A stretch of 64,000 nucleotides of DNA from an uncultured Collinsella sp. (GCA_900540875.1 UQHT01000004.1:1-64000); one strand, 5' to 3'; shown: positions 42,123 to 50,923, numbered from the stretch's first letter. Notes: generated by a model from the sequence alone, not told the origin. A program made the numbers and translations.

Positions 42123-43091
42123 ATGAACGCACACGATCTGATCAAAGAGGCAATTGCCGAGAAGGGCAAGTTCGACAGCGTCTACTGGATTGCTTGCGGT
42201 GGCTCCATGATCGATTTGATCCCGGCTCATGAGCTTCTGCAGCGCGAGGCAACCACCTTCACTTCGTATATCTATACGGCTCGCGAGTTTGATATCATGC
42301 GCCCGCGCCGCTTGGGTGAGAAATCCCTGGTCATTGCTTGCAGCCACAGTGGCAACACCCCCGAGGTCGTCGAGGGCTGCGAGATTGCCCTTGCTGCCGG
42401 CGCTACGGTGATCGCCCAGACCGACAACGCTGGATCCAAGATTGACTCCGGCAAGTGGACCACGTGGGTCTACCCGTGGGGCGAGGGCGTGCCGCAGGCC
42501 GAGGTCCCCGCTGGCATTTCGCTGTCGCTTGCGGCCGAGCTGCTCAATCAGCAGGAGGGCTACGCCGATCTTGCCGATATGTATGCCGGTATCGCCGAGA
42601 TGGATAAGATTCTTCCCCCGGCACGTGAGAAGGTAAATGCCGAGCTGGGCGATCGCTTTGCCAAGCTTTGCCAGGAGCACGAGTTCTTCTACATTCTGGG
42701 CAGCGGTCCCAACTTTAGCCAGACCTACGGTTTCGCTATCTGCTCTCTTATGGAGATGCAGTGGCAGCACTGCAGCTACATCCACTCTGCCGAGTACTTC
42801 CACGGCCCCTTCGAGGCTACTCAGGATGGCGTTTTTTACTTCTTGCAGATGGGCTCCAGCGAGTGCCGTGCTATGGACGAGCGCGCCCTTGCGTTCCTTA
42901 AGACGCATACCGATACGCTGATGGTGCTCGATGCCAAGGAGTACGGTATGGAAGCCGTGCCGGCGAGTGTCCGTGCCTATCTGGACCCGGTGCTGTTCTA
43001 CGCCATGAACTGCGAGCTGCGTGCTGCACGCGGCAAGGTGTTTGATCACGATCCCGATTTCCGTCGCTATATGGGTGTTGTCGAGTACTAG
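42123..43091 (+). CDS. SIS-domain deglycase, FrlB-like
   Basis: A 322-residue protein with two SIS (sugar isomerase) domains, like FrlB, which splits fructoselysine 6-phosphate into lysine and glucose 6-phosphate. The phosphate-binding segment ACSHSGNTPEVVEG is clear near residue 75, and the second domain has YILGSGPNFSQTYGFA. The ATG at 42123 follows AAAGGA. It sits between an epimerase and a kinase, as in Amadori-compound operons. Which amino acid is released is not known. Confidence 0.87.
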   Translation: MNAHDLIKEAIAEKGKFDSVYWIACGGSMIDLIPAHELLQREATTFTSYIYTAREFDIMRPRRLGEKSLVIACSHSGNTPEVVEGCEIALAAGATVIAQTDNAGSKIDSGKWTTWVYPWGEGVPQAEVPAGISLSLAAELLNQQEGYADLADMYAGIAEMDKILPPAREKVNAELGDRFAKLCQEHEFFYILGSGPNFSQTYGFAICSLMEMQWQHCSYIHSAEYFHGPFEATQDGVFYFLQMGSSECRAMDERALAFLKTHTDTLMVLDAKEYGMEAVPASVRAYLDPVLFYAMNCELRAARGKVFDHDPDFRRYMGVVEY

Positions 43092-43105
43092 AAGGGGCAA
43101 AGGCC

Positions 43106-43969
43106 ATGGCATTTAACGTTAACGCGCTCGGATTTGGCGACAACGTCGTCGATCGCTACGAGCATATCCACACCATGTATCCCGGCGGCAATGCGGTGAA
43201 CTTCGCCGTTTATGCCAAGAAATGCGGTGCCGCACGCTCTGCATACATGGGCATTTTTGGCAATGACGCCGCTGCCGAGCATGTCATTGCAAGCCTCGAG
43301 GATGAGGGTATCGAGCTTGACAAGTGCGAGCAGATGATTGGCGAGAACGGAGCGGCTCGCGTGACCGTCGTTGACGGTGACCGTGTCTTCCTTGGCTCCA
43401 ATGAGGGCGGTATCCGTGGCGATGCGCGCTATGTCCTCGATCGCTTTGACCTTGCGTACATGAAGCAGTTCGATGTGGTTCATTCGGGCAACTATTGCTT
43501 TACCGAGCGCGAGCTTCCCAAGTTGAAGGCTGCGGGCGTCACGGTCTCTTTTGACTTTTCGGACGACTCCACCGACGAGTACTACGAGCAGATTGCGCCC
43601 TACGTCGATTTTGCTTTCTTTAGTGCGGCGGATGCCGCGAGTGAGGACGAGATTCGCGAGCGTCTGGCGTGGGTGAAGGGCTTGGGTCCGCGTTTTGTGT
43701 CGGCTACGGCGGGCGCCGAGGGCTGCATTGCTTACGACGGCGAGCGTTATTACCGCCAGCTGGCTAAACCGGTAACGGACATGAAGGACACCATGGGGGC
43801 GGGCGACTCGTTCCTCACCTCGTTTTTGATGTGCTATCTCGATTCCGCCAAGCGTGGTGAGGATGGCGCCGAGGCCATCGAGCGCGCGCTCGACTTTGCT
43901 GCTGGGTTTGCCTCGACCGTGTGCGGCATGGAAGGTTCTTGGGGCCACGGAGCACCAATCGTCGAATAG
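43106..43969 (+). CDS. PfkB-family sugar kinase, FrlD-like (first copy)
   Basis: A 287-residue ribokinase-type kinase. It has the N-terminal glycine motif MYPGGNAVNFAVYA and the catalytic anion-hole motif DTMGAGDSFLTS near residue 230 (catalytic Asp). FrlD phosphorylates fructoselysine at C6 before cleavage by FrlB, which here is the gene 14 bases upstream. A second, different PfkB gene follows, so the cluster may handle two substrates or two phosphorylation steps. Confidence 0.9.
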   Translation: MAFNVNALGFGDNVVDRYEHIHTMYPGGNAVNFAVYAKKCGAARSAYMGIFGNDAAAEHVIASLEDEGIELDKCEQMIGENGAARVTVVDGDRVFLGSNEGGIRGDARYVLDRFDLAYMKQFDVVHSGNYCFTERELPKLKAAGVTVSFDFSDDSTDEYYEQIAPYVDFAFFSAADAASEDEIRERLAWVKGLGPRFVSATAGAEGCIAYDGERYYRQLAKPVTDMKDTMGAGDSFLTSFLMCYLDSAKRGEDGAEAIERALDFAAGFASTVCGMEGSWGHGAPIVE

Positions 43970-44039
43970 CTTAAGAAAGCGTACGGCGGTCTGGCTATGA
44001 GGCCTTGGACAGCCGATGCAAAACAATAAGCGAAACGCG

Positions 44040-44073
44040 AAAAGGGGGCTTGCCATGTGGTGGGTCCCCTTTT
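44040..44073 (+). promoter_or_regulatory. Hairpin between the two kinase genes
   Basis: AAAAGGGG (44040-44047) pairs with CCCCTTTT (44066-44073) around an 18-base loop. It may partly end transcription or protect the upstream message, giving unequal expression of the two kinase genes. Confidence 0.5.
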
Positions 44074-44090
44074 GAACATTGGAGAAGACC

Positions 44091-44891
44091 ATGGGTATTA
44101 AAGCGTGTGCGGCTGGTTTTTGCTGTGCGGACGTCTATCAAAACATCGGCGTGTTCTATCCGACTGGTAATGGCATTGACTGGGGTATCCATCTTGCACG
44201 AATGGGCGTTTCGGTATCCGCCGTGTCGGTTGTCGGCAAGGACGAGTACGGAGACAAGATGAGAGAGGCGCTGGCCGCCGAGGGGTTTGATATCTCTCAT
44301 CTGCGGGTGGAGGATGGCGACACCTCGGTGATGCTCATGGCATTGAAAGACGGCGTCGATCGCGTGCATCTCGAGGCAATCGATGGCGTAATGGAGACAT
44401 ATCGTCCGAATGAAGATGACCGGGCGTTTATCCTAGAGCATGACATCATTCATACCGACCTGTTTGGCAATTGTTTGGACCTCCTGCCCGAATGGCATGA
44501 TGCGGGCAAGACGGTGGTTATGGACTTCTCGGTGTTCAGCCAGGATCCCGAATATGCATGCGAGGCTCATTTTCCTTACGTAGACTATGTGTTCATGTCG
44601 TTTGAAGAGGACACTCCGGAGCTGCGGGACTGGGTACGCCACGCGCAGGAATTGGGACCGCGCGTTGCGGTTGCCACGCTTGGCGAGAAGGGGAGCATTG
44701 CCTATGACGGTGAGCGCTTCTATGAGTGCGGGATCGTACCGGCGGAGAAGGTCGTTAATACCGTGGGTGCCGGCGATTCGTATATTGCCGGGTTTACCAA
44801 GGGCGTGATCGATGGCCTTGATATTCCGGCGTGTATGAAGGCGGGCGCTGAGCTGTCGTCCCGAGTGATTGGTTCGTTTGAGCCGTACTAG
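44091..44891 (+). CDS. PfkB-family sugar kinase (second copy)
   Basis: A 266-residue ribokinase-type kinase, with ARMGVSVSAVSVVGKDEYGD near the N-terminus and the active-site motif NTVGAGDSYIAG near residue 225. It resembles FrlD more than fructokinases in length and layout, but differs from the first kinase, so it is not a recent duplicate. The ATG at 44091 follows TTGGAG. It is followed by an amidohydrolase gene 27 bases later. Confidence 0.9.
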   Translation: MGIKACAAGFCCADVYQNIGVFYPTGNGIDWGIHLARMGVSVSAVSVVGKDEYGDKMREALAAEGFDISHLRVEDGDTSVMLMALKDGVDRVHLEAIDGVMETYRPNEDDRAFILEHDIIHTDLFGNCLDLLPEWHDAGKTVVMDFSVFSQDPEYACEAHFPYVDYVFMSFEEDTPELRDWVRHAQELGPRVAVATLGEKGSIAYDGERFYECGIVPAEKVVNTVGAGDSYIAGFTKGVIDGLDIPACMKAGAELSSRVIGSFEPY

Positions 44892-44918
44892 GGTCAAATG
44901 CCTGGAAAGGAGTACGAA

Positions 44919-45779
44919 ATGGTTATCGACATGTTGGTCCATCCTATGCTCTACGGCGAGATCTGCACGCCGGGTGATGAGCCTGATGGATTCGGTTTTT
45001 GGTCACGAGAATTTGGTATGGGGCATATGGGCCCCATGGATTGGGATGAGCTTCAAGTCGAGATGGACGTCTGCGATGTGCAGAAGAGCGTGCTCATGCC
45101 GCTCGATGTAACCACGGCATGCGGAGGGCACTTTGGCACCAATGATCAGATTGCCATGCTGGTTGCCGCACATCCCGAGCGTCTGTGGGGATTTGCGAGC
45201 GTAGACCCGCAGGTGAGCGGTGCCGCAGACGAATTGGAGCGCGCCTTTACCGAGTTGGGGGCAAAGGGGCTTTGCCTGCATCCTGCAAAGCAGGGTTTTG
45301 CCCCCGATGATGCTGTGGCCGAGCCGCTTTACGAACTGTGCGAGCGCTATAACAAGCCGGTGGTTTTCCATGCCGGTATGTCTTGGGAGCCGGGCGCAGA
45401 GCTCTCGCGCAGTAACCCGCTTGCATTTGAGCACACAATCGCAACGCATCCAAATGTGCGTTTTAGTTTGACCCATTTTGGCTGGCCCTGGGTGCGCGAG
45501 ACCGTGGCGATGCTGCTCAAGTATCCCAACTGCTACGCGGACACCTCTATCACTTACATCGATTCGCCCGAGGAGATGATGCAGCGTCTTTTCACGGTCG
45601 ATATGGGGCCGCTGTGGTATGAGCGCGCGCTATCGCACCAAGTGATGTTCGCCAGCAATACGCCGCGCTTCCGTGCATTCAAACTCAAGCGGGCGCTCGA
45701 TACCGTGCCCATGCGCGATGATGCGCGAGAAAGGCTCTACTGGGGTAATGCCCTGCGTTTCCTTGAAGGGGATGAGTGA
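44919..45779 (+). CDS. Amidohydrolase_2 family metal-dependent hydrolase
   Basis: A 286-residue TIM-barrel hydrolase or decarboxylase-fold protein. Metal and catalytic positions appear as VIDMLVHPM at the start, VVFHAGMSWEPG, SLTHFGWPW and the Asp in NCYADTS. Relatives hydrolyse lactones or decarboxylate acids. The ATG at 44919 is seven bases after AAAGGAG. The next gene begins two bases after its stop. The role in the cluster is unknown. Confidence 0.85.
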   Translation: MVIDMLVHPMLYGEICTPGDEPDGFGFWSREFGMGHMGPMDWDELQVEMDVCDVQKSVLMPLDVTTACGGHFGTNDQIAMLVAAHPERLWGFASVDPQVSGAADELERAFTELGAKGLCLHPAKQGFAPDDAVAEPLYELCERYNKPVVFHAGMSWEPGAELSRSNPLAFEHTIATHPNVRFSLTHFGWPWVRETVAMLLKYPNCYADTSITYIDSPEEMMQRLFTVDMGPLWYERALSHQVMFASNTPRFRAFKLKRALDTVPMRDDARERLYWGNALRFLEGDE

Positions 45780-45781
45780 AC

Positions 45782-46210
45782 ATGGTGACGCTCGAGACAT
45801 TGAGCTATCTATCGACTGCTCCGGACCAGTTCATCGATATTACCGAGGACGTGCACGCTGCCATCGAACGCAGCTCGGTGACCAATGGCTTGGCGGCGAT
45901 TATTTTGTCGCATACGACCTGCGGAATCGTGGTAAACGAGGGGCTGCCCTGCGTGGAGACGGATCTTATGGAGACGCTTGATCGCATCGCCCCACTCGAT
46001 GCTCCCTATGCGCATGCACACTTCCTGCCGAGCTATGGAGCCACCGGTAACAACTCCTGTGGGCATATCAAGAGCATGATTTGTGGAAACAGTTGCTTCT
46101 TTCCCGTCCAAGATGGCCACATCGTGTGCGGAAGTGCCCAGAACATCTATCTTGCGGAGTTTGACGGTCCGCAGAAGCGAAAAGTGTACGTCGAGGTGCT
46201 GGGGGAGTAA
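45782..46210 (+). CDS. YjbQ/UPF0047 family protein
   Basis: A 142-residue member of the YjbQ family (weak thiamine-phosphate synthase activity is reported for some; true role unclear). Conserved residues are visible in LSHTTCGIVVNEG, FLPSYGATGNNSCGHIKSMI and GSAQNIYLAEFDGP. The start codon follows the stop of the amidohydrolase gene by two bases, so it belongs to the cluster. In other genomes UPF0047 genes also occur in sugar-acid catabolic loci. Confidence 0.88.
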   Translation: MVTLETLSYLSTAPDQFIDITEDVHAAIERSSVTNGLAAIILSHTTCGIVVNEGLPCVETDLMETLDRIAPLDAPYAHAHFLPSYGATGNNSCGHIKSMICGNSCFFPVQDGHIVCGSAQNIYLAEFDGPQKRKVYVEVLGE

Positions 46211-46224
46211 CGTCCCTGCAATAA

Positions 46225-46319
46225 TGAACTGCACCCCAAAACTTGGACGGCTTAAATAAGAACTACGCCGCAAGGGACTGGCTCCGGAACTCCTCCGGGG
46301 TCAGTCCCTTCAGTTTAGT
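46225..46319 (-). mobile_element. Remnant of an IS3-family (IS150-like) element end
   Basis: The stretch starts with an IS terminal sequence (TGAACTGCACCCCAAAACTT). On the minus strand it encodes the last residues of an IS3-type transposase, read as KLKGLTPEEFRSQSLAA then stop at 46263. Only this end is present; the rest of the element is gone. It lies exactly where the 5' part of the BtpA-family gene is missing. Confidence 0.75.
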
Positions 46320-47072
46320 CTGCGTCCTCTGCCAGGTGATCCGTTGTATTATCCGGGCGGAAGCGTATCGCAAGTCGTGGAAGCCGCCAAGCGCGATCTC
46401 GAAGCGTTGCAACAGGGCGGTGTCGATGGCATTTTGATTACCAATGAGCGCTCGATGCCCTATGAGCAGCACGTCTCCCCCTCGACTTTTGCAGCTATGG
46501 GATATGTAATCGGGGCTCTATCCCATGATTTGTCGACCCCTTGGGGAGCTGAGGCTATTTACGATGGTGATGCCACAATCGAGCCGTGCGCTGCCGTCGA
46601 TGCGCAGTTCACTCGCTGCAATTTTTGTGGTGCCTGGGCCGGTGATCTCGGGCTGATTAACCGAGATTCCGCTCACACCATGCGCCGCAAGGCCGCGCTG
46701 CGCTTGGACGACCATAAGCTTTTTCACTTCATCACGAGCGAGGGGGAGGTTTATCTCAACGACCGCACGACTGCGGACATTGCCGATTCGCTTCTCTTTA
46801 ATTGCCTACCGGATGCGATGGTCATCGGCGGTTCGGCTGCCGGTCGTGGTGCTTCGGGCGAGCTTGCCGATGAGGTCCGCGAGCGTGTTGGCGAAGTACC
46901 TGTGGTATGTGGCACCGGTTGTCGTGAAAATACCGTGGCTGACGTATTTGCTCACTACGATGGCGCGTTTGTCGGCACGTGCTTAAAGCGCGACGGAAAG
47001 CTGGATGCCCCGGTTGATGTTGAGCGGGTAGTTCGTTTTATGGCTGCCGCTCGTGCGGCGCGAGGGGAGTAG
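46320..47072 (+). pseudogene. BtpA/SgcQ-family gene, 5' end lost to IS remnant
   Basis: From 46320 the frame reads LRPLPGDPLYYPGG, which matches the usual start region of BtpA-family barrels (HLPPLPGxP), but the preceding 15-20 residues and start codon are replaced by IS sequence. The rest is intact over about 240 residues (GGVDGILITNERSMP, GGSAAGRGA, VPVVCGTGCRENTV). A TTG at 46344 could start a shortened protein, but no ribosome binding site precedes it. BtpA/SgcQ genes occur in sugar operons; the function here is probably lost. Confidence 0.75.
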
Positions 47073-47078
47073 GCACCT

Positions 47079-48596
47079 TTGGCGTTCTATCTGGGTATTG
47101 ATATTGGGGCAAGCGCCTCTAAAGGCGTTTTAATCGACGATCGATGCAACATTGTTTGCCAAGCCTCTTGTGGACATGAGACGGACAACCCGCGTGATGG
47201 ATGGTATCAGCATGATGCGGAGGCAGTTTGGTGGGGCGATTTTTGCCGCTTGTCGCGCGAGCTGGTGGTGCGATCGGGGGTTAACGCGGCGCAGATTGGA
47301 TGCGTGGGCCTTTCCGCATTGGGTTGCGACTGCGTGCCGGTCGATACCGAGTGCAACGCGCTGGCGCCCGCGATTTTGTATGGAGTCGATGCACGTTCGA
47401 AGCCGCAGATTGACGAGCTTCTTTCCGAATATGGGTCAGATCGCGCACGCGAGCTTTTCGGGCACGATCCCTGTTCGTCAGATATTGCTCCCAAGATCTT
47501 GTGGTTTAAGGAGAATATGCCCGAGGTGCACGAACGTGCCGCGAAGTTCCTGACGGTGTCATCGTTTGTATGCGCAAAGTTGACGGGGCGTTTTACGGTG
47601 GACCGTTATTTGGCGGAGGATTTTCTTCCCCTATATGACCGCCACACTTGGAAGGTTGATGCTCGGGAATGTGCTCGTTTCTGCCAGCCTGACCAGATGG
47701 CGGAGGTCATGTCGGCTACCGATATTGCCGGGGTGATTACGCAGCGTGCGGCTGAGGCGACAGGGCTCGCGGCAGGGACACCTGTCTTAGTGGGAACGGG
47801 CGACTCTGGTGCCGAGGCCATTTCGACGGGTGTCTTCCGTCCCGGCGATATGATGGTTCAGTTGGGGAGCACGGCGTATTTCATCTACCTAGCTGATCAT
47901 ATGGTCGATGATGCCCGCCTGTGGCCAGGGACGTTTATCATTCCCGGAACTTACGGGATCTGCGCGGGGACCAATACGGCGGGTGCGCTCACATCGTGGC
48001 TGCGCCAAGAGCTGTATCGCGACGCCGTGGAGGCCGAGGGCCACGGTGGCCCCGATGCATATTCGGTTATGGCGCATGATGCCGCCGATGTGGCGCCGGG
48101 TGCCGATGGGCTCCTGTGTCTGCCGTACTTTGCGGGTGAGCGTACTCCGCTCAACGATCCCGAGGCGCGTGGCGTCTTCTTTGGCCTGACCGGAAGGCAT
48201 ACGCGAGCCCATATGGTTCGCGCCGCCTTGGAAGGCGTCGCGCATACCGTTGCGTCCCATGTCGACATTATCGAGCGAGAACATGGACTGCCGATTGGGC
48301 GCATTATGCTTGTCGGAGGTGGAACCAAGAATCCAGTTTGGATGCAAGTTATCGCCGATGTATGCGGGCGCGAGGTCTCGGTTGCCAAGGTTACGGTGGA
48401 TTCATGCTTCGGTGATGCCATCATGGCGGCTCTCGCAGGTGGCGCCTATGCATCATGGGATGAGCTCGCCCAAGTCCTTGGCGTTGCGCAAACAATCGTG
48501 CCCGATATGGCTGCCCACGAGTTATATACGTCGCGTCGTCATATTTTCGATGAACTGTATGCGCGTAACTGCGATCTTGTGCATGAACTGGCGTAG
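47079..48596 (+). CDS. FGGY-family carbohydrate kinase
   Basis: A 505-residue sugar kinase of the xylulokinase/gluconokinase superfamily. The ATP and substrate motifs are GIDIGASASKGVLID at the start, GTGDSGAEAIS in the middle and MLVGGGTKNPVWMQVIAD near residue 410. The start is TTG at 47079 after GGGGAG, six bases past the BtpA frame stop. It is the last gene of the catabolic cluster and would phosphorylate the free sugar or sugar acid. The sugar is unknown. Confidence 0.9.
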   Translation: MAFYLGIDIGASASKGVLIDDRCNIVCQASCGHETDNPRDGWYQHDAEAVWWGDFCRLSRELVVRSGVNAAQIGCVGLSALGCDCVPVDTECNALAPAILYGVDARSKPQIDELLSEYGSDRARELFGHDPCSSDIAPKILWFKENMPEVHERAAKFLTVSSFVCAKLTGRFTVDRYLAEDFLPLYDRHTWKVDARECARFCQPDQMAEVMSATDIAGVITQRAAEATGLAAGTPVLVGTGDSGAEAISTGVFRPGDMMVQLGSTAYFIYLADHMVDDARLWPGTFIIPGTYGICAGTNTAGALTSWLRQELYRDAVEAEGHGGPDAYSVMAHDAADVAPGADGLLCLPYFAGERTPLNDPEARGVFFGLTGRHTRAHMVRAALEGVAHTVASHVDIIEREHGLPIGRIMLVGGGTKNPVWMQVIADVCGREVSVAKVTVDSCFGDAIMAALAGGAYASWDELAQVLGVAQTIVPDMAAHELYTSRRHIFDELYARNCDLVHELA

Positions 48597-48740
48597 TTTT
48601 ACAGAACTGGTATTCGATACTGCTCGGGTACAGGAGGATTCAGTAATTTGTGGAGTACGAGGCGCGTGTTCCGCGCTTCCTTGTGACTCGGTGGGCAAAA
48701 AATGCCAAATATGAGTACTGTCACTATTTTAGTAACAGCA

Positions 48741-48796
48741 AAAACAAGCCTTCGAGGCTCTAGTTGAGCGCCCGGGGGCGATTAAAGCTTGTTTTT
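48741..48796 (+). terminator. Terminator within the repeat element
   Basis: AAAACAAGC (48741-48749) pairs with GCTTGTTTT around a GC-rich inner fold and runs into six T (48791-48796). Confidence 0.7.
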
Positions 48797-48817
48797 TACG
48801 GCTTAAGACATGCTAAA

Positions 48818-48861
48818 ACACCCCGTTAATGAACGCCTGTGCATTAACGGGGTGTTGTTTA
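48818..48861. terminator. Bidirectional terminator
   Basis: ACACCCCGTTAATG (48818-48831) pairs perfectly with 48842-48855 around a 10-base loop, followed by TGTTTA. It lies between the converging FGGY kinase and tatD genes. Confidence 0.85.
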
Positions 48862-48925
48862 GTCGCTAAATAATGTGACTAGCTTTGCAACAGTACTCAC
48901 ATTTGGTGTTTTTTGCCCACCGGGG

Positions 48926-49708
48926 TCAGCGGAAGTCAAATATGAAGCGCGAATTTTCCAAAACGATCGATTCGGCGCTCTCCACGACGCAGTTTTTAAG
49001 TTCGGCGATGTGCAGGGAGGCGCTTTTAAGCGATGTGATGAGCTGTCGCGCGCTTGCATCTGCTTGCGGTTCGGCTGGAGCGTCGGTTTCGAGCAGCAGA
49101 CGGTCGAGTGGGATCTGTCGGGCGTATTCACGACCACGCTTGGTAGCGAGCATCCGCTCGTTCACGGAAAAATAGCAGCCTGCGTTTCGCGCGTGGACGA
49201 ACTCGTTCGAGGTGCCGCTAAACCAGTGGAAGATGATGGCGGGGGAGTTGGGGCTTGGGGTGAGTAATCCATATGACTCAAGGGCATCCAGTACGGTTCC
49301 TGCCGAACGAACGGCGTGAATTGATATCGCGCGCCCGGTAAGAGGATGCTGCACGAGTGTATCGCAGAGCCGGTCAAGTGCCTGTGTTTGCAGCGGCTCG
49401 CTTCCGGCAAAGCGCGCGGAAAAGTCGAGTCCCACCTCGCCGATGTAGCGCTCTTGGGCCGCAGCTTCGCAAAGCAGATTGACTTCGGCGGGACCACAGC
49501 GGCCGTCGACGAGCCACCAGGGATGGAGGCCGACGCCCGCGATAATGTTTGGGTAGCGGCTGGCACGCTTTTTTGCTGCCGCGAAGTCGCGTGGGTCGAC
49601 CCCGCAATCAAAGACCCCCAGCCCTGTAGCCGCAGTTTCGTCGGCAACAGCATTCGGGTAAGCCATTAAATCAAGATGGCAGTGTGCGTCAATTAACCGG
49701 GGTTCCAT
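48926..49708 (-). CDS. TatD-family deoxyribonuclease
   Basis: A 260-residue metal-dependent TIM-barrel hydrolase, acting as a DNase in quality control. Ligand motifs are LIDAHCHLD, the Glu in IGEVGLDFS, the His in AISIHAVRS, FHWFSG and LLLETDAP. TcdA lies 14 bases upstream on the same strand. The stop codon is inside the right arm of the 243-bp repeat element, so the last few residues may come from it. Confidence 0.9.
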   Translation of the reverse strand: MEPRLIDAHCHLDLMAYPNAVADETAATGLGVFDCGVDPRDFAAAKKRASRYPNIIAGVGLHPWWLVDGRCGPAEVNLLCEAAAQERYIGEVGLDFSARFAGSEPLQTQALDRLCDTLVQHPLTGRAISIHAVRSAGTVLDALESYGLLTPSPNSPAIIFHWFSGTSNEFVHARNAGCYFSVNERMLATKRGREYARQIPLDRLLLETDAPAEPQADASARQLITSLKSASLHIAELKNCVVESAESIVLENSRFIFDFR

Positions 49709-49722
49709 CGCGGTGCGCCTCG

Positions 49723-50520
49723 CTAGTCCAAGCGCTGGCCGTCAGCACGCACGCGCTCAGCGCCGCGCCCACTGATCTGGCGAATGACCTCGCCGGCAAT
49801 CATCTGACCCATGATGGGCGGCATATAACTGGCGGTTCCGAGCTCGGTACGCTCGTGGATGTTGGAGGGGTCACGGCGCTGGGTCTTGACCGACTCCTCG
49901 CAGCTAAACAGTACATGAAGACTTTTGATGCCGCGCTTCTTGCACTCTTTGCGCATGATGCGGCTCATGGGATCGCGGACCGTTTCGAAAATGTCGGCAA
50001 AGCGCAGGCACTCGGGATGCAGCTTGTTGCCGCCGCCCATGGAGCTAACCAAACGAATGTCGTGGTCCTGAGCATATTTGGCAACGGCGAGCTTGGCGGA
50101 GATGGTGTCAATGGCGTCGATGACGTAGTCGATCTTGCCACCTGTCTGCTCAAAAACGCTCGCGAAGAATTCGTCGATGTTATCGTTCAACAGATATTCA
50201 GTGCGTTTGATAACGGTGGCGGCTGGATTGATGTCGTGGATCATGGCTTCCATCACGTCCACCTTGCGCTTGCCGATGGTGCTGTGAAAGGCGATGGCCT
50301 GGCGGTTAATGTTGCTGGGCGCGATGATGTCTTTATCCAGAATTACGAAATGGCCAATGCCGCCGCGGGCAAGTGCCTCGCAGCAATTGGAGCCCACGCC
50401 ACCGCAGCCGAGTACCAGCACCGTGGCGTCAGCGAGCCTGTCGAGTGCCTCGCGGCCCATGATGATCTCGAGCTTGGTGTCGCGCGTCTCGATGGGTGAA
50501 GCGGCTACGGTTTCGGTCAT
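49723..50520 (-). CDS. tcdA: tRNA threonylcarbamoyladenosine dehydratase
   Basis: A 265-residue ThiF/E1 enzyme that cyclises t6A to ct6A at position 37 of tRNAs using ATP. The adenylation loop is LGCGGVGSNCCEALARGGIG, with Asp in ILDKD and the NINRQ motif. The C-terminal region IMGQMIAGEVIRQISG fits TcdA (CsdL). It is not related in role to the peptide E1 at 17415. The ATG at 50520 follows GGAGG; an ATG six bases upstream is possible. It is co-directional with tatD. Confidence 0.9.
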   Translation of the reverse strand: MTETVAASPIETRDTKLEIIMGREALDRLADATVLVLGCGGVGSNCCEALARGGIGHFVILDKDIIAPSNINRQAIAFHSTIGKRKVDVMEAMIHDINPAATVIKRTEYLLNDNIDEFFASVFEQTGGKIDYVIDAIDTISAKLAVAKYAQDHDIRLVSSMGGGNKLHPECLRFADIFETVRDPMSRIMRKECKKRGIKSLHVLFSCEESVKTQRRDPSNIHERTELGTASYMPPIMGQMIAGEVIRQISGRGAERVRADGQRLD

Positions 50521-50726
50521 AAACATCCTCCGATGGGGAAGCGGTCGTGTTTTAGCTATCGCCATTATAGGTATTATCGCGATTCCATCTAAGCCCTAGG
50601 GGCTTGTTGAAATGAGATCGGGATTCGCATAAGATGAAGCAGATGGCACCCGTTGCCGCGGGCTAGCCAACTCCGAAACACGTTTATGGCGTGAGAAGTG
50701 GCCGTCTTCGCATTACGCGGGGGCGG

Positions 50727-50813
50727 CTATTTCATTCGACCTCCCATGTGGATGCCGAGCTCCACAGCCGCGATTACAAGCAATAACAACGCTAGGACAT
50801 CGTCAATACTCAT
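50727..50813 (-). CDS. Small hydrophobic peptide, type I toxin-like
   Basis: The frame encodes 28 residues, opening MSIDDVLALLLLVIAAVELG and ending in a polar tail. It is a single membrane helix after a short acidic start, like the small toxins of type I toxin-antitoxin systems. AAGGAG lies seven bases before the ATG. Both the binding site and start codon lie in a strong hairpin (50812-50850), so translation is likely repressed until the RNA is processed or opened. No antisense RNA promoter was identified. Too short for the usual gene finders. Confidence 0.55.
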   Translation of the reverse strand: MSIDDVLALLLLVIAAVELGIHMGGRMK

Positions 50814-50850
50814 AGTCCATCTCCTTCTTGGGAAGAGGGAGCTGGACTAT
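50812..50850 (-). promoter_or_regulatory. Hairpin masking the small peptide's start
   Basis: ATAGTCCATCTCC (50812-50824) pairs with GGAGCTGGACTAT (50838-50850) with one mismatch. On the minus strand the 3' arm contains the Shine-Dalgarno bases and most of the ATG. Confidence 0.6.
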
Positions 50851-50899
50851 CTGCTTCTGCGCCCATTCTATCTAAAAACGAACGCGCGTTCTATGCTTA

Positions 50900-50923
50900 T
50901 TGTCTAATTGAATAGTTAGACAA
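50900..50923. promoter_or_regulatory. Operator of the sdpRI-like operon
   Basis: TTGTCTAA and TTAGACAA form a perfect eight-base inverted repeat with an eight-base spacer, 57 bases before the ArsR-type regulator start. It is the likely binding site for self-repression. Confidence 0.65.

Larger units (their letters stand above)
48685..48927. repeat. MITE-like element with 37-bp inverted ends
   Basis: The arm at 48685-48721 matches the reverse complement of 48890-48927 at about 33 of 37 positions, both with GGTGGGCAAAAAA and GAGTACTGT blocks. The 168 bases between hold two terminator hairpins and no gene. The right arm overlaps the stop codon of the tatD gene. The size (243 bp) and ends fit a non-autonomous mobile or REP-like element. 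Confidence 0.65.

Noticed and set aside
49723..50520. Second peptide-modifying E1 enzyme
   Set aside because: Sequence and length fit the tRNA-modifying TcdA; no peptide-recognition domain precedes the E1 fold.
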